NCBI RefSeq assembly: GCF_036409155.1
Contig: NZ_JAZGLW010000006.1
Location: 124,001 to 188,000 of the forward strand
DNA length: 64,000 bases
Direction: 5' to 3'
Origin: Mycobacterium sp. 050128
GTDB taxonomy: Bacteria; Actinomycetota; Actinomycetes; Mycobacteriales; Mycobacteriaceae
Shown here: in pieces, positions 34,405 to 43,604 of the stretch
Position numbering within the stretch: the stretch's first letter is position 1
How the letters are laid out: the number at the start of each line of letters is the position of its first letter
Notes under the pieces: model-generated
Told to the model about the DNA's origin: nothing
What the model saw: only the letters and a program-made list of their open reading frames with translations
Databases searched by the model: none
Position numbers and translations under genes: made by a program

Positions 34405-35589
34405 ATGGATATCGGGGATGCCCAGCAGGCACCGGGACAAGGCGACGCGACCTGGGGCGCTCGTCCGTTGCATCGGGAGTCGATTCTTGTCAGTGCCGGG
34501 CGCGGGTTGGGTCGGCCGGGGGATCCGCTCAACGTTCCGATCGTGCTGGCATCAAATTTTCGTGCCGCCCCTGCTTCCTCGGGTGCCGGGCGGGAGTACT
34601 CGCGCGATGATGCGACCGACGCATGGGAAGCGTTGGAAACCGCTCTGGGTGTGCTCGATGGGGGGCACGGGGTCAGCTTCTCCTCAGGCATGGCCGCAGC
34701 GACTGCAGTACTCGACCTGATGCCTGCCGGGGCGGTGATCGTGGCGCCCAAGTACTGCTATGCGGGCGTACTCGGGGCCCTTGCCGACGGGCAGGCGGCA
34801 GGGCGTTGGCATGTCGTCCTGGTCGATATCGCCGATTCGGAATCAGTCATCGCTGCGCTAGACAATGCCGATCTGCTCTGGATTGAGACACCCACCAATC
34901 CGATGCTGGAGGTGGCCGACCTACCCGTGCTGATCGATGCCGCCCGCGCGCGCGGTGTCACGGTCGCCGTGGACAACACCTTCGCCACGGCTCTGCGGCA
35001 AAGGCCGTTGGAATTGGGGGCCGACATCGTGGTGCACAGCGCGACGAAGTTCATCGGTGGCCATTCGGACTTGCTTCTGGGCGCGGTGATCACGGCGGAC
35101 CCTGAGCTGCGGGATCGGCTTCGCCGTCGGCGCGAGGTCGGCGGCGCGACCCCCGGAGCGATGGAGGTGTTCTTGGCATTGCGTGGTCTACGCACGATGG
35201 ACATGCGACTGGCGCGTGCCGAACAGAACGCCGGCGAGATCGCGCAGGGTCTTGTGACGTTGTCTCAGGTGGTGCGGGTCCGCTACCCCGGACTCACGAA
35301 TGATCCCGGGCATGACCGGGCGTGCAAACAGATGAGTGGGTTCGGGGCCGTGTTGTCATTCGACTTGGCCGACGCTGATACCGCAGATGCCGTGTGCGCC
35401 AACGTCCGATTGATCGTTTCGGCAACGAGCCTGGGCGCAGTGGAATCCACCATCGAGCGTCGCGCGAAGTTGCCTGGTCAAGAACACGTGCCGCCCGGGC
35501 TTGTGCGCCTGAGCGTGGGATGTGAGCATCTCGACGACCTGTGGGCCGACCTCAGCACCGCGATCCGCTTAGCAGTGACGGATCGATGA
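34405..35589 (+). CDS. Cystathionine gamma-synthase/lyase-family PLP enzyme
   Basis: A 394-residue fold-type I PLP enzyme of the Cys/Met metabolism family. The PLP lysine lies in VVHSATKFIGGHSD. Other family marks are SSGMAAATAVLDL, WIETPTNPMLEV and VDNTFATALRQRPLELGADI. ATG 34405 with GGAG upstream gives the normal length; the frame is open to 34348. It catalyses gamma-elimination or replacement on a homoserine or cysteine derivative. The downstream XRE-cupin gene is a likely regulator. Lyase versus synthase cannot be decided from sequence alone. Confidence 0.88.
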   Translation: MDIGDAQQAPGQGDATWGARPLHRESILVSAGRGLGRPGDPLNVPIVLASNFRAAPASSGAGREYSRDDATDAWEALETALGVLDGGHGVSFSSGMAAATAVLDLMPAGAVIVAPKYCYAGVLGALADGQAAGRWHVVLVDIADSESVIAALDNADLLWIETPTNPMLEVADLPVLIDAARARGVTVAVDNTFATALRQRPLELGADIVVHSATKFIGGHSDLLLGAVITADPELRDRLRRRREVGGATPGAMEVFLALRGLRTMDMRLARAEQNAGEIAQGLVTLSQVVRVRYPGLTNDPGHDRACKQMSGFGAVLSFDLADADTADAVCANVRLIVSATSLGAVESTIERRAKLPGQEHVPPGLVRLSVGCEHLDDLWADLSTAIRLAVTDR

Positions 35590-35723
35590 GGGCCGTACTG
35601 GCGATGCCGCTCTGTCGGCCCTGCTTTGACTGCGTGACATCGGCCCTGACGCCGCGCTGGTTCAGCAGCGAAGTGAGGCAATAATGTGCCCCTGCACAGA
35701 GAACGCTGAGTGAGCGGATCGCC

Positions 35724-36323
35724 ATGGTTGACGTTGACTCGATCGCTGTGGTGGTCGGCCGGCGGGTTCGCGATGCGCGCAATGTTCGTCGGTGGACGCT
35801 CGACGAACTCGCCAGCCGCTCGGGTGTGAGCCGGCGCATGATCATCAACATCGAGCAAGGCGCGATGAACCCCAGTATCGCGACGCTGCTGCGGATCAGC
35901 AACGCGCTGGGAATCGGACTTCCCGCGCTGGTGGAGACGGACGCCGCGCCGCCATCGCAGGTTGTGCGCGCTGGCGAAGGGGTGCAGCTATGGAAGGGGA
36001 AGGGAGGCGGCACCGGCGTCTTGACTGTCGGCACCCGCCTCCCTGATGTTCTTGAACTGTGGGACTGGTCGCTGGGACCTGGCGATGTCCACGCCAGCGA
36101 ACCCCACGCCGTGGGCACCCGCGAAGAGCTCGTTGTGATCTCGGGGAAGATCGATGTGCGGGTGGGGGATACCACCACAGAATTGCGCGCGGGCGACGCC
36201 ATATCGTTTCGTGGCGACGTCGCGCACAGCTACGGATGCGCAGCTGGTGCGCGCATTCCAGCGCGGTTCATCCTGAGTGTGTTCGAGCCCGACCTCGAAC
36301 CCGACGCCCGCCGTAGACCATAA
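35724..36323 (+). CDS. XRE-family regulator with C-terminal cupin domain
   Basis: A 199-residue transcription factor. The N-terminal helix-turn-helix is RRWTLDELASRSGVSRRMII with NIEQGAMNPSIATLLRISNA. A linker leads to a cupin sensor domain with DVHASEPHAVGTREELVVIS and AGDAISFRGDVAHSYG. Proteins of this build often sense small amino-acid-like ligands. It follows the Cys/Met enzyme by 134 bases on the same strand, so control of that gene is plausible. The TGCACT repeat at 34339 is the best candidate site. Confidence 0.85.
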   Translation: MVDVDSIAVVVGRRVRDARNVRRWTLDELASRSGVSRRMIINIEQGAMNPSIATLLRISNALGIGLPALVETDAAPPSQVVRAGEGVQLWKGKGGGTGVLTVGTRLPDVLELWDWSLGPGDVHASEPHAVGTREELVVISGKIDVRVGDTTTELRAGDAISFRGDVAHSYGCAAGARIPARFILSVFEPDLEPDARRRP

Positions 36324-36448
36324 AGGTCCTGCGCGCTAACGAATCTCGCACCGTATTTGGACTCGCGCAGTCGACCGCATCTGTAGGCGTCTTTAGTCGA
36401 AAGGGGTCTTTCAATATTCTGATGAGTCGCTCGACGCGGCGGGTGTGG

Positions 36449-36737
36449 CTAGCTTCCCGCCACTGCCACGACAACGCCGCTGAGGAACATACCCTTCAAC
36501 ACCGAGAGCTCCTCACCCCGAACACGGTGACGTAACCAACCGTGAATGCCGGCCGGGCACAGTCCATATGGCGTAGCCGGTACTGAGGGGATTCTGGCGC
36601 AAGGTGACCGCTAGTCCGTACACGCTTGCGGCGAAGGTAACGACAAGCATGGCCTTCGGCGCAAGGTGATTAAACCCGCCTGTTTGGCCAAGGGCGTTGG
36701 CCCACATCACCTCGAGCACCGCACTGGTGACTAACAC
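36449..36737 (-). pseudogene. Frameshifted small multidrug resistance (SMR) transporter
   Basis: GTG 36737 begins SAVLEVMWANALGQTGGFNH, the first helix of an EmrE/SugE-type SMR protein with the conserved glutamate in VLEVMWA. It continues to LSTGYAIWTV. After this the frame is lost; TVGYVTVFG and then EELSVLKGMFLSGVVVAVAG appear in two successive other frames down to the stop at 36449. At least two indels break the third and fourth helices. The start overlaps the stop of the upstream gene, so they were once translated together. Confidence 0.7.
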
Positions 36738-37690
36738 CCACCCGCCGGAGCCTCGCTCCGTTCATGAAGCCAGATTCCTGCAGGTGCGAGCGGCAATCCG
36801 ACGTCCTTAAGGGTGAGAATGCCTGCCGGGGCGGCGGCAACGTCAAACGCGGCGCTGACTGCGGGCATCGCGGTCATGGTGTCCCACTCGTGGTTGCCCC
36901 AGGTCTCGGGCGGAATGAAACGGATGCGGGCGTCGACGTCGGGCTCGCCCTTGATGACGACGTGGTAGTGGTCGTCGTCGAATTTCCAGTCTTCGTTGAG
37001 CTTCTTGGTGAGATACCAGGCGACGTCCGACTGGAGCACCGTCTTGCCCTTCACCTTGCCGTTCCAGCCGGCGCGGATGGCGGCGATGGTGTCGTTCTCG
37101 AGGCACAGCCACCCGAGATCGACCTTCTCCGACGCCGTCGCGTGCTCGATGAAGAACTCCATGTCGTCGAGCTCGTAGCCCAGTGCGGCCCCCATGCGCT
37201 GGACCGAGTCGTAGAAGGTGCTCAGCCACATCTTGGCCATCTCGATGACTGCGGGTGGGTCCTCGGGCAGTGAGAAGCCCAGCGCCTGCCACGTCTCGGC
37301 CGATTCGTACACCGAGACGTCGGCCGACTCGAAGATCGACACCTGCTGGACGTCGCGGCAGACGGCCGTCATCGCCGTGACCATCGTGTTGATCCAGCCC
37401 GGGTTGACGCCCGTGATATAGAGCGAGCTCTCACCGCGCTCGCACGCCGCCGTGAGCCTCTCGTTGGTCTCGCCCTGGATGCCGCCGACGTTGAGGAACA
37501 AGTTGGTGCTGATCACGTCGAGCCCGCTCTCAAGCAAGCGCACGGCGTGGTCAACGTCGGCCATAAACGGCGTATATATAACAGTGTCGGCACCGAGCCC
37601 GATCAAGGCGTCGATGTCCGTTGTGGCCAGCACTCCGGTCTCGGAACGGCCGCAGAGCCTGCCCGCGTCGATACCCGCCTTCTCAGTCGC
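36731..37690 (-). pseudogene. 5'-truncated dihydrodipicolinate-reductase-like gene
   Basis: The frame reads ATEKAGIDAGRLCGRSETGV followed by about 300 residues of a DapB-like protein related to the one at 31474 (VIYTPFMADVDHAVRLLESG and YITGVNPGWINTMVTAMTAV). The first 40-45 residues, with the nucleotide-binding glycine motif, are missing. At about 37690 the sequence switches to an aldehyde dehydrogenase fragment on the other strand. GTG 37633 would make a 300-residue protein without cofactor site, so activity is unlikely. The break point is shared with the next feature. Confidence 0.7.
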
Positions 37691-38301
37691 CGGTCGTGAT
37701 CTACGACGATGCTGATCTCACGGCGGCGATCACGATGGCGGCGATGGGCATATTCGTGCATTCCGGTTAGGGATGCGTCTGCGGGTCACGGAACTCGGTG
37801 CGCCTTGGCGGCCCGCAGGACGTGGACTCACACATTGGCCCACTCATCAGTGCCAAGCAGCTCACCCGCGTCATAGGCTACATCGACGAAGGCAAACGTG
37901 ACGGCGCAGAAGTAGTCACCGGAGGGCACCGGCTTGACCGACCCGGATACTTCGTGTATCCGACTGTGCTGACCGGTGTCGACCCAGGTATGCGGCTCTA
38001 CCAGGAAGAGATATTCGGACCCGTGGTCCCGATCATGCCGTTCGATGAAGACGATGAGGTGGTCGCGCTGGCGAATGACAGCGTCTACGGACTTGCCGCG
38101 ACTGTGTGGACTCGTGATCTGAGCCGTGCCCATCGCCTCGCGCGCCGAATGCAAGCAGGAACCATTAGCATCAACTGTCAGTTGGTCTTTGACCACTCGA
38201 TGCCGTTTGGTGGTTACAAACAGTCCGGTTGGGGCTACGAGTTCGGCAGAGAAGGGATCGAGGCGTACCTGCAAACGAAGGCTGTGTGGGCCCAGCTGTG
38301 A
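37690..38301 (+). pseudogene. 5'-truncated aldehyde dehydrogenase with in-frame stop
   Basis: The frame starts at the junction with PVVIYDDADLTAAITMAAMG and IFVHSG. It meets TAG at 37768-37770, exactly where a Gln codon is expected before the catalytic Cys, and goes on with GC. About 28 residues are then missing compared with the enzyme at 49519. The C-terminal 165 residues (from VRLGGPQDVDSHIGPL to VWAQL) are intact and very similar to that enzyme. With no N-terminal half and a stop at the active site, it is inactive. Confidence 0.8.
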
Positions 38302-38483
38302 TCCGATAGCAGCGGTCTGAGAATCAGGCGAACCGCCCCATGCCCGGAGACTCTGATGTGCCCGTATTAGACGGTGTCGGCCACGACGACCCAATCTGAC
38401 AGACGGCTCTTGGGTGAGTTGGTCGGGGTGTCTCAAGAGCTAGTCTTGCAAATAACCATCGCAAACCTGCGATTTCCACACTT

Positions 38484-38660
38484 ATGAGTCAAGAGAACGA
38501 CATCGCGCGACGACCAGTCGGTCAACGGGTGCGATATACCAACGTCTCCACGACCGCGCAGATCTTGGTTCAACAGAACGATGCTCTCGCAAAGGCCGGG
38601 TTCCCGAAGACCTTCTCAGACATCATGTTCGGGGGGCACTTTTCTGTCCCGGCTAGGTAG
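38484..38660 (+). CDS. Small hypothetical ORF, 58 residues
   Basis: ATG 38484 to TAG 38660. The sequence has ARRPVGQRVRYTNVSTTAQI and QQNDALAKAGFPKTF, which looks translated, but I do not recognise it. No good ribosome site is visible. It may be an N- or C-terminal fragment, since both flanks are broken genes. It is in frame with the DUF732-like frame downstream, separated only by the stop. Confidence 0.3.
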   Translation: MSQENDIARRPVGQRVRYTNVSTTAQILVQQNDALAKAGFPKTFSDIMFGGHFSVPAR

Positions 38661-38783
38661 CTGAATAGGGTTCACCCCATCAATCCGTCAGCTGCGCAGC
38701 GTGGCGGGTGGCTCGCCGCTGTACTCGTCGCCGCTGGTGCGGTCGGCGGAGGTACGGAGGCGTTCGCTCCACGTGCGCGCGCC

Positions 38784-39062
38784 ATGTCGTCGCCGGAGGT
38801 GGAGTACGGGAATGACGTAATGGTCAGAAGGCACTACAGCTTCTCCACCCCCGACGAAGCCATCGAGTATGGCTACCGAATCTGTGACAAGATCACCCAT
38901 GGTGAGCCCTACGCCCAAATCATGGGCCACGTGAAAAGTGACGTGCTCCCCAACGACGAGTTTGCGGCGAATTACCTTGTCTCGTATGCGGTCAACCTAC
39001 TGTGCCCTGCCCAGATCTGGCAGCTGAGGAACTCAGCTCAGGGCTACCGACCACCAGCATGA
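38784..39062 (+). CDS. DUF732-like small protein, export signal apparently without start
   Basis: The 92 residues from ATG 38784 resemble mycobacterial DUF732 secreted proteins (SFSTPDEAIEYGYRICDKI, AANYLVSYAVNLLCPAQ, two cysteines). The in-frame sequence before the ATG, from about 38685, reads as a signal peptide: GGWLAAVLVAAGAVGGG ending APRARA. No ATG, GTG or TTG precedes it after the stop at 38660. Either the start has been lost or the protein is made without its export signal. I lean to a damaged gene. Confidence 0.5.
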   Translation: MSSPEVEYGNDVMVRRHYSFSTPDEAIEYGYRICDKITHGEPYAQIMGHVKSDVLPNDEFAANYLVSYAVNLLCPAQIWQLRNSAQGYRPPA

Positions 39063-39168
39063 CCACGCACAGGTGTTGATACCCCTGCACCCGAAAGCGC
39101 ACTCAGACCGTCAAGACGAGAGGTCGCGCGCACGCTGAGAAAGCAACTTGGACAACGAGGTAGCACGC

Positions 39169-40138
39169 TCAGGCTCCATTCGTCCCAGTACTGCTTTTTG
39201 CCCATATGGTCATCCCTACGGTGCAGACCACGATCACGACGCCGCAAGCTGTATAGAGCGTTGCCTCCGACACTCCTGGCGTGATAGTCGGCACGAGGTA
39301 TATCGCAAGCCCGAATCCGCCGGTCAGCAAGATTGTGAACGCTTGCACTCGACCAATCATTCCGGTGTCGACGATGGTCAAGAGATGGCCGTTGGCCGCT
39401 GCCCGCGACACGTTCCACAACATGCCAGATACAGCGTAGAGAACCACGGCGATGATCGTCGTCCTGGCCTGAGCGAACACGATAAGTCCTCCGCCCGCAC
39501 CGATCAGGACCGCGGGGGTGAGTTCTTGCAGGCGGTGAGCGACGGACGAAATGCCGACGATCGCCGATGCCACCATGCCACAAATTGCGGCCGTCATTTC
39601 CAGCCCGCCGAACAGCCCGCTGTCACCACCAAGTGATCGGGTCACAAATCCTGGGAGCAACAGGTTGGTCACCTGAATCGCCGAAAGCCAAGCCGACAGT
39701 CACTGCCGCTGAGAGGGCTTGACGGCCGGCAGTTAGGTATGTGAGTGCCTCTCGCGAGGCGGCCAGCAGGTTAAGACGTTGAGCAGGGGACGGGACGTCG
39801 CGCACCTGTGGAGTAATCATCGGCACCACAGCAAGACTTGCTAACCCGGCCAAGGCAAATACGAGTGCTGATGCGCGCCCGCCGAGCCTGTCGATGGCGA
39901 GTCCGGCCGTACCTGTCCCAATGGCGATACCGAGCTGATTGAAAAGCGATAGCCGAACAGCGAATCGCATCCGTTGCGATGGCGGGACGAGAGCCTGCAG
40001 GATGCCGCTGAGTGATCCGGACACGAGTGCGAAACCGAACGCCCCTAGAACGCCATAGGCGATAAGAAGGACAGCCGAAGCAGAGTGTGAGACCCACTCG
40101 GTGGATGCGACGAGGGCTAGGCTCAGGGAACGAATGGT
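39169..40138 (-). pseudogene. Truncated and frameshifted MFS transporter
   Basis: Minus-strand pieces of a major facilitator protein. LSLALVASTEWV, HSASAVLLIAYGVLGAFGFA and SGSLSGILQALVPPSQRMRF run open from 40138. GTAGLAIDRLGGRASALVFA follows. Near 39650 the frame shifts, and FVTRSLGGDSGLFGGLEMTA to the final helices continues to 39169. A TAA lies directly upstream of 40138 and the first helices are missing. The 5' edge meets a flavin monooxygenase fragment on the other strand, so both genes were cut at the same junction. Confidence 0.72.
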
Positions 40139-40164
40139 TTACCCTGCCGCGGTGATGTGCACGC

Positions 40165-41750
40165 GATCATGCTGGCGTCGGCGGGCTCGCCATGTCGGCG
40201 TTGCTGGCCAAGAACAGAGTTAATTCCCTGCTGGTCGAACGGCGGCCCGAGGTCTTTGTCTACCCGAAAGCCCGCAACATCGGCTTCCGCACCTTGGAGA
40301 TCCTTCGCCGTCTCGGCGTGGGGGATCCGATCCACGCCGTCGCCGAGCGCACGTCGGACACGGTGGTCAAGGCGACCGTGAACAGCCCAGTAGAAGAACC
40401 GGCCGTCGCTATGAACGCCCTTGTCTCCGAATTGGTTTCCGAGTTTGGGGGGCTGAGCCCGGAGCCTTCCGTGCAGTTCTGCCCGCAGAGCAAGTCCGAG
40501 CCGATCCTGCTCGCAGAAGCCCGCCGGCTCGGTAGCCAGGTGCGCTACGGGACACCGTTGTCGTCCTTCGAACAGGGCGACAACGGTGTCACCGCGGTGC
40601 TACGCGACCGGGTTCGGGAAAGTCCGAAACGGTGCGCGCCGACTACCTGGTCGCCGCCGACGGTGTCCATAGCCCGGTCCGAGACACACTGGGCATCGGC
40701 ACGTCGGGGTCGAGTTGGTGGCCGCTGTACTCCATCCTCATTTACTTCCGGGCGCCGTGGCGCAAATTCGTCCCTCACCTGGGCGATGGGGATGTTCTGC
40801 AAGTCAAGAATTCCGAGGTGGATGGGATGTTCCTCCCGGTTGAAGGTAACCTTGGGGTGTTCATCATCACCTATCTCCCTGATCGCGGGGAAACCGCCGA
40901 GCAATTCACCCCGGACCATTGCCACGAGCTGCTCCTCAAGGCCATCGGTGAACAGATTCCTGTGGAAAACATCGACATCATGCGCTGGCAACCAGCTGAA
41001 CGGGTCACCGACCAATTCCAGTGTGGGCGTATCTTTCTCCTCGGCGACTCGGCGCACACCATACCGCCGTTTCGGGCCGGGGGAGCCAACATCGCCATCC
41101 AGAGCGCAGACAACCTGGCCTGGAAGCTCGCCGCCGTCGTGAACGGCATGGCCGGACGGGAGCTGCTGAGCACCTACCACACCGAGCGGCACCCCATCGG
41201 GCGTTTCTCCGCCCGCCAGTCATGCACCGGACCACAGCTTGAAGCCCTGCGGTTCGAAGACGACAGCGTGACGTTGCCGCCGGAGGAAAAGGCGTCGAAC
41301 TTCGCCGTCGCGATCGGCTACCAGTACAGGTCGGCCGCGATCGTGAACGGCGACGCCGCTGCGGCGGATCCCGACGCGGTGTCCCCCGTCGAGGACTTGC
41401 ACGGACAACCCGGCACCCGCATCCCGCACGTCTGGGTACGTCGCGACGGGCAGCGCATCTCGACCCTCGACCTGCTCGGTGCGGGGTTCACCTTGCTCAC
41501 CGGGGCGGACGGGAGTCGGTGGACCGCCGCTGCGACGTCGACGTCGGAGGCGTTGGGTGTGCCGATCACCGTCCATTGCATCGACGACACCGTCGATCCC
41601 GACGGCTCCTGGGAGGCTGTCACCGGGCTCAAGCCCGACGGGGCGCTGTTGGTCCGCCCAGACGGCTTCATAGCGTGGCGCGCCGACGAACTTCCCGCGG
41701 ACCCGGACACCGAACTGCGCCAAGTACTTTCAACCCTCATTTGCCTGTAG
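40165..41750 (+). pseudogene. FAD-dependent aromatic monooxygenase, 5'-truncated and frameshifted
   Basis: A PheA/TfdB/MhpA-type flavoprotein hydroxylase. The FAD-binding start is cut: only GVGGLAMSALLAKNRVNSLL remains of the first strand-turn-helix, with no start codon upstream in frame. The frame holds to about 40610, then shifts by one base into GSGKSETVRADYLVAADGVH. The second FAD motif CGRIFLLGDSAHTIPPF and the thioredoxin-like C-terminal domain are intact to 41750. ATG 40192 and GTG 40632 give open pieces but no complete enzyme. Confidence 0.78.
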
Positions 41751-41798
41751 TTGACCGGCGGTGTCGCTGTGGTCGGAGGTTGCATCAGGGAATTGTTC

Positions 41799-42110
41799 TC
41801 ACAGATCCTGTCCGGTCAGCCAGTGATCGATTCGTTCGGCGACCGCCTGCCAGCCCGGCTCAAGCATCATGATGTGACCCATACCAGGGAAGAACTCAGC
41901 TTCCGTCCCGTTTGCGCGTGCCGTCTTGCGCATTTCGTCTTGGCTGAAACAGCCGTCACACTCGGCTCCCAAGACCAGCAGGGGCGTGATCACTCGCGAA
42001 GCAGCAGCAAGGCTGAGCATCGTTAAATCGAGCGTTTGTCTTCTCATGTACTCTCCGTCCAGCATCGTGCGCCAGGCCCGGCGACCATCTTTCTGATACC
42101 CAGGTGACAA
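41799..42110 (-). pseudogene. Alpha/beta-hydrolase C-terminal fragment
   Basis: About 103 residues of an alpha/beta hydrolase: VITPLLVLGAECDGCFS, then MGHIMMLEPGWQAVAERIDH with the catalytic histidine. The nucleophile elbow and the whole N-terminal half are missing. Upstream, at about 42108, the sequence changes to a different gene fragment in another frame. It is a relic left by deletion. Confidence 0.65.
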
Positions 42111-42351
42111 GAATCAGGTCGCCGCTGACTCGTCTGACGCTAGGCTTCCCCACACCGATTTCCAGGACATCAGGTTCCTCGGTTTGAAGATGGTCGATCG
42201 TCGCTTCGCGATCCCTCACGCGCCCCGACGCATCAATCTCCCTGAATTCTGGTGCCAGCAAGGTCCGCAACCGGTCAGGGTCGGCGCGTAAAGCCTTTAG
42301 TTGCAGTTCATGTTCGAGTTCGAGCACGCGGTCGATGTCCTCGTCCACCAT
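42108..42351 (-). pseudogene. DUF4440-like (SnoaL-type) N-terminal fragment
   Basis: The frame starts with VDEDIDRVLELEHELQLKAL and has LLAPEFREIDASGRVRDREA, typical of DUF4440 small proteins. It reads to GDLILVTW near 42110, where the final beta strands should follow but alpha/beta-hydrolase sequence begins instead. The open frame runs on to 41956 without resemblance. It is taken as the 3'-truncated partner of the deletion that produced the neighbouring relic. Confidence 0.6.
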
Positions 42352-42652
42352 CTCACCGCCTCTGAACGGTCGCCGTGTAGGTTACCGTCGCGCAGACCTG
42401 GCCATCTCGACGGCAATTACACTGCCGCTGCCTAGCCACATGCCGCTCCACCACCGGTTGCCGTGAAACGATGCGCAGGCGGTCGCGTGGCGTAACCCCG
42501 TCTTGGCTAGCGCCGTCGGTTCATCCTCTCCCACTACGTGGGCCCGACGTTAAACGGGACGTGCCCAGAGTGCCGATGTAACCAACTTGTCTAGCTTCCG
42601 GCCATGCTGGCACTCGCCAGCGATCAGGGACAGCTACCGGACATGGAGAGCC
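42352..42652. other. Intergenic, nothing recognised
   Basis: About 300 bases between the DUF4440 remnant and the His-rich gene on the same strand. I see no coding segment or clear signal. Confidence 0.4.
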
Positions 42653-42856
42653 TCACCCATGGGAGTGAGTGTGCGATTCTTCGAGATCGGACTGATGCAC
42701 ATGCGAATGCGTATGCTCAGTCCCACCGTCATGGCTGTGCGGATGTTCGTGCTCGATGTGCCCGTGGTCGTGGGCAGTGTGGGCGTGTGAGTGTGTCACC
42801 GAACCGTGATTGTGCTCGCGCGCGTGCGGGTCATCATGGGAGTGCTGCTTGGTCAT
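42653..42856 (-). CDS. Histidine-rich small metal-binding protein
   Basis: ATG 42856 gives a 67-residue protein with 22 histidines, mostly as alternating HxH pairs with Asp, Glu and Ser (DHGHIEHEHPHSHD, EHTHSHVH). Such peptides bind Ni, Zn or Co as stores or chaperones. GAAGGAGAAGATAATA precedes the ATG, a good ribosome site. The gene directly follows, and overlaps the end of, a frame that looks like a broken ArsR-type regulator, with a palindrome upstream at 43234. Metal-responsive expression is therefore likely. Possible link: the nickel and hydrogenase genes 13 kb away. Confidence 0.7.
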   Translation of the reverse strand: MTKQHSHDDPHAREHNHGSVTHSHAHTAHDHGHIEHEHPHSHDGGTEHTHSHVHQSDLEESHTHSHG

Positions 42857-43178
42857 TATTATCTTCTCCTTCACTGGAAGCCGTACCAAGTTCGGCCACT
42901 AACAGTTTCTGTACCGCCGCTGACCCGCCTGTGGCCGGTCTGTGCTGCCCTCGGCGCGTCGCCAGCTCCGACTCCAACAACGCACGCAACGCTGCGTCGT
43001 CACACTGATGTCCTTGTACCCCGCGGCAGCCACGCTCGGCGTTGGACAGGCATCCACCAGTTGGCGGAGACGCTTCGCGGCCAGGTCGTGAGAGATCTCG
43101 TCCCTCGCGGCCAGCGCCGACTAGGGACACCGTGATCAGCGACCCCAACACTTGCCGCAGTGTCGCACCTGCCAGCAT
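42834..43178 (-). pseudogene. Probable degraded ArsR-type metal regulator
   Basis: Minus-strand pieces in two frames suggest an ArsR/SmtB protein. MLAGATLRQVLGSL near 43178 resembles the LADxTRLRxL start. DEISHDLAAKRLRQLVDA follows in another frame, and DDAALRALLESELATRR, the dimer helix, appears in the frame ending at 42834. At least two frame changes are needed. The family call rests on short matches and on its position between a palindrome and a His-rich protein gene. It may be wrong. Confidence 0.4.
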
Positions 43179-43233
43179 CCACTAAAACGTCACCATCAGA
43201 TGGCCTCCGGCTGCCAGCCCAGCCGTCCAAGAC

Positions 43234-43255
43234 TATCTGCATTTATACGCAGATA
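43234..43255. promoter_or_regulatory. Palindrome resembling an ArsR/SmtB-family operator
   Basis: TATCTGC-ATTTATAC-GCAGATA has perfect 7-base arms around an AT-rich 8-base centre. It lies about 55 bases upstream of the ArsR-like remnant and its His-rich companion, the usual place for an autoregulatory metal-sensor operator. Confidence 0.5.
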
Positions 43256-43604
43256 CTAGCACAGTGGGCAATTAGTGATCTGCTGAACCGCTGATGAGGC
43301 GGCCGATCGGCGTCTTGCGGTGGCCCGCCATGAGCGTGGCCCAGGGGTCTTCCCTGCGAAAGTCGCTCTCCAACTTCCGATTACGATGCGAACCCGGCGA
43401 TCGGTCAGCCACCATCCACTCGTTTGAAAGGCTCGACCAGAGTAGTGGTGGATCGCTATTTCGAGACGTTGCAGTGTGAGCCCGTGTGCGATGTCTCGTT
43501 TCCCTGGGTGGTGGGGGCGACGATCATGGACACGGTGTAGTCGTGGCCTGCAAAGGGCTCATGATTTGACGTTGCACACGTGGACGTCCGCCCGGCGAGG
43601 GCGG
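43256..43604. other. Intergenic, nothing recognised
   Basis: About 350 bases with only short frames. A minus-strand stretch around 43470-43580 reads NHEPFAGHDYTVSMIVAP, which looks protein-like but cannot be assigned. Confidence 0.35.

Noticed and set aside
41956-42110. Continuation of the DUF4440-like frame beyond 42110
   Set aside because: The frame stays open but no longer resembles the family, while another frame there encodes alpha/beta hydrolase sequence.
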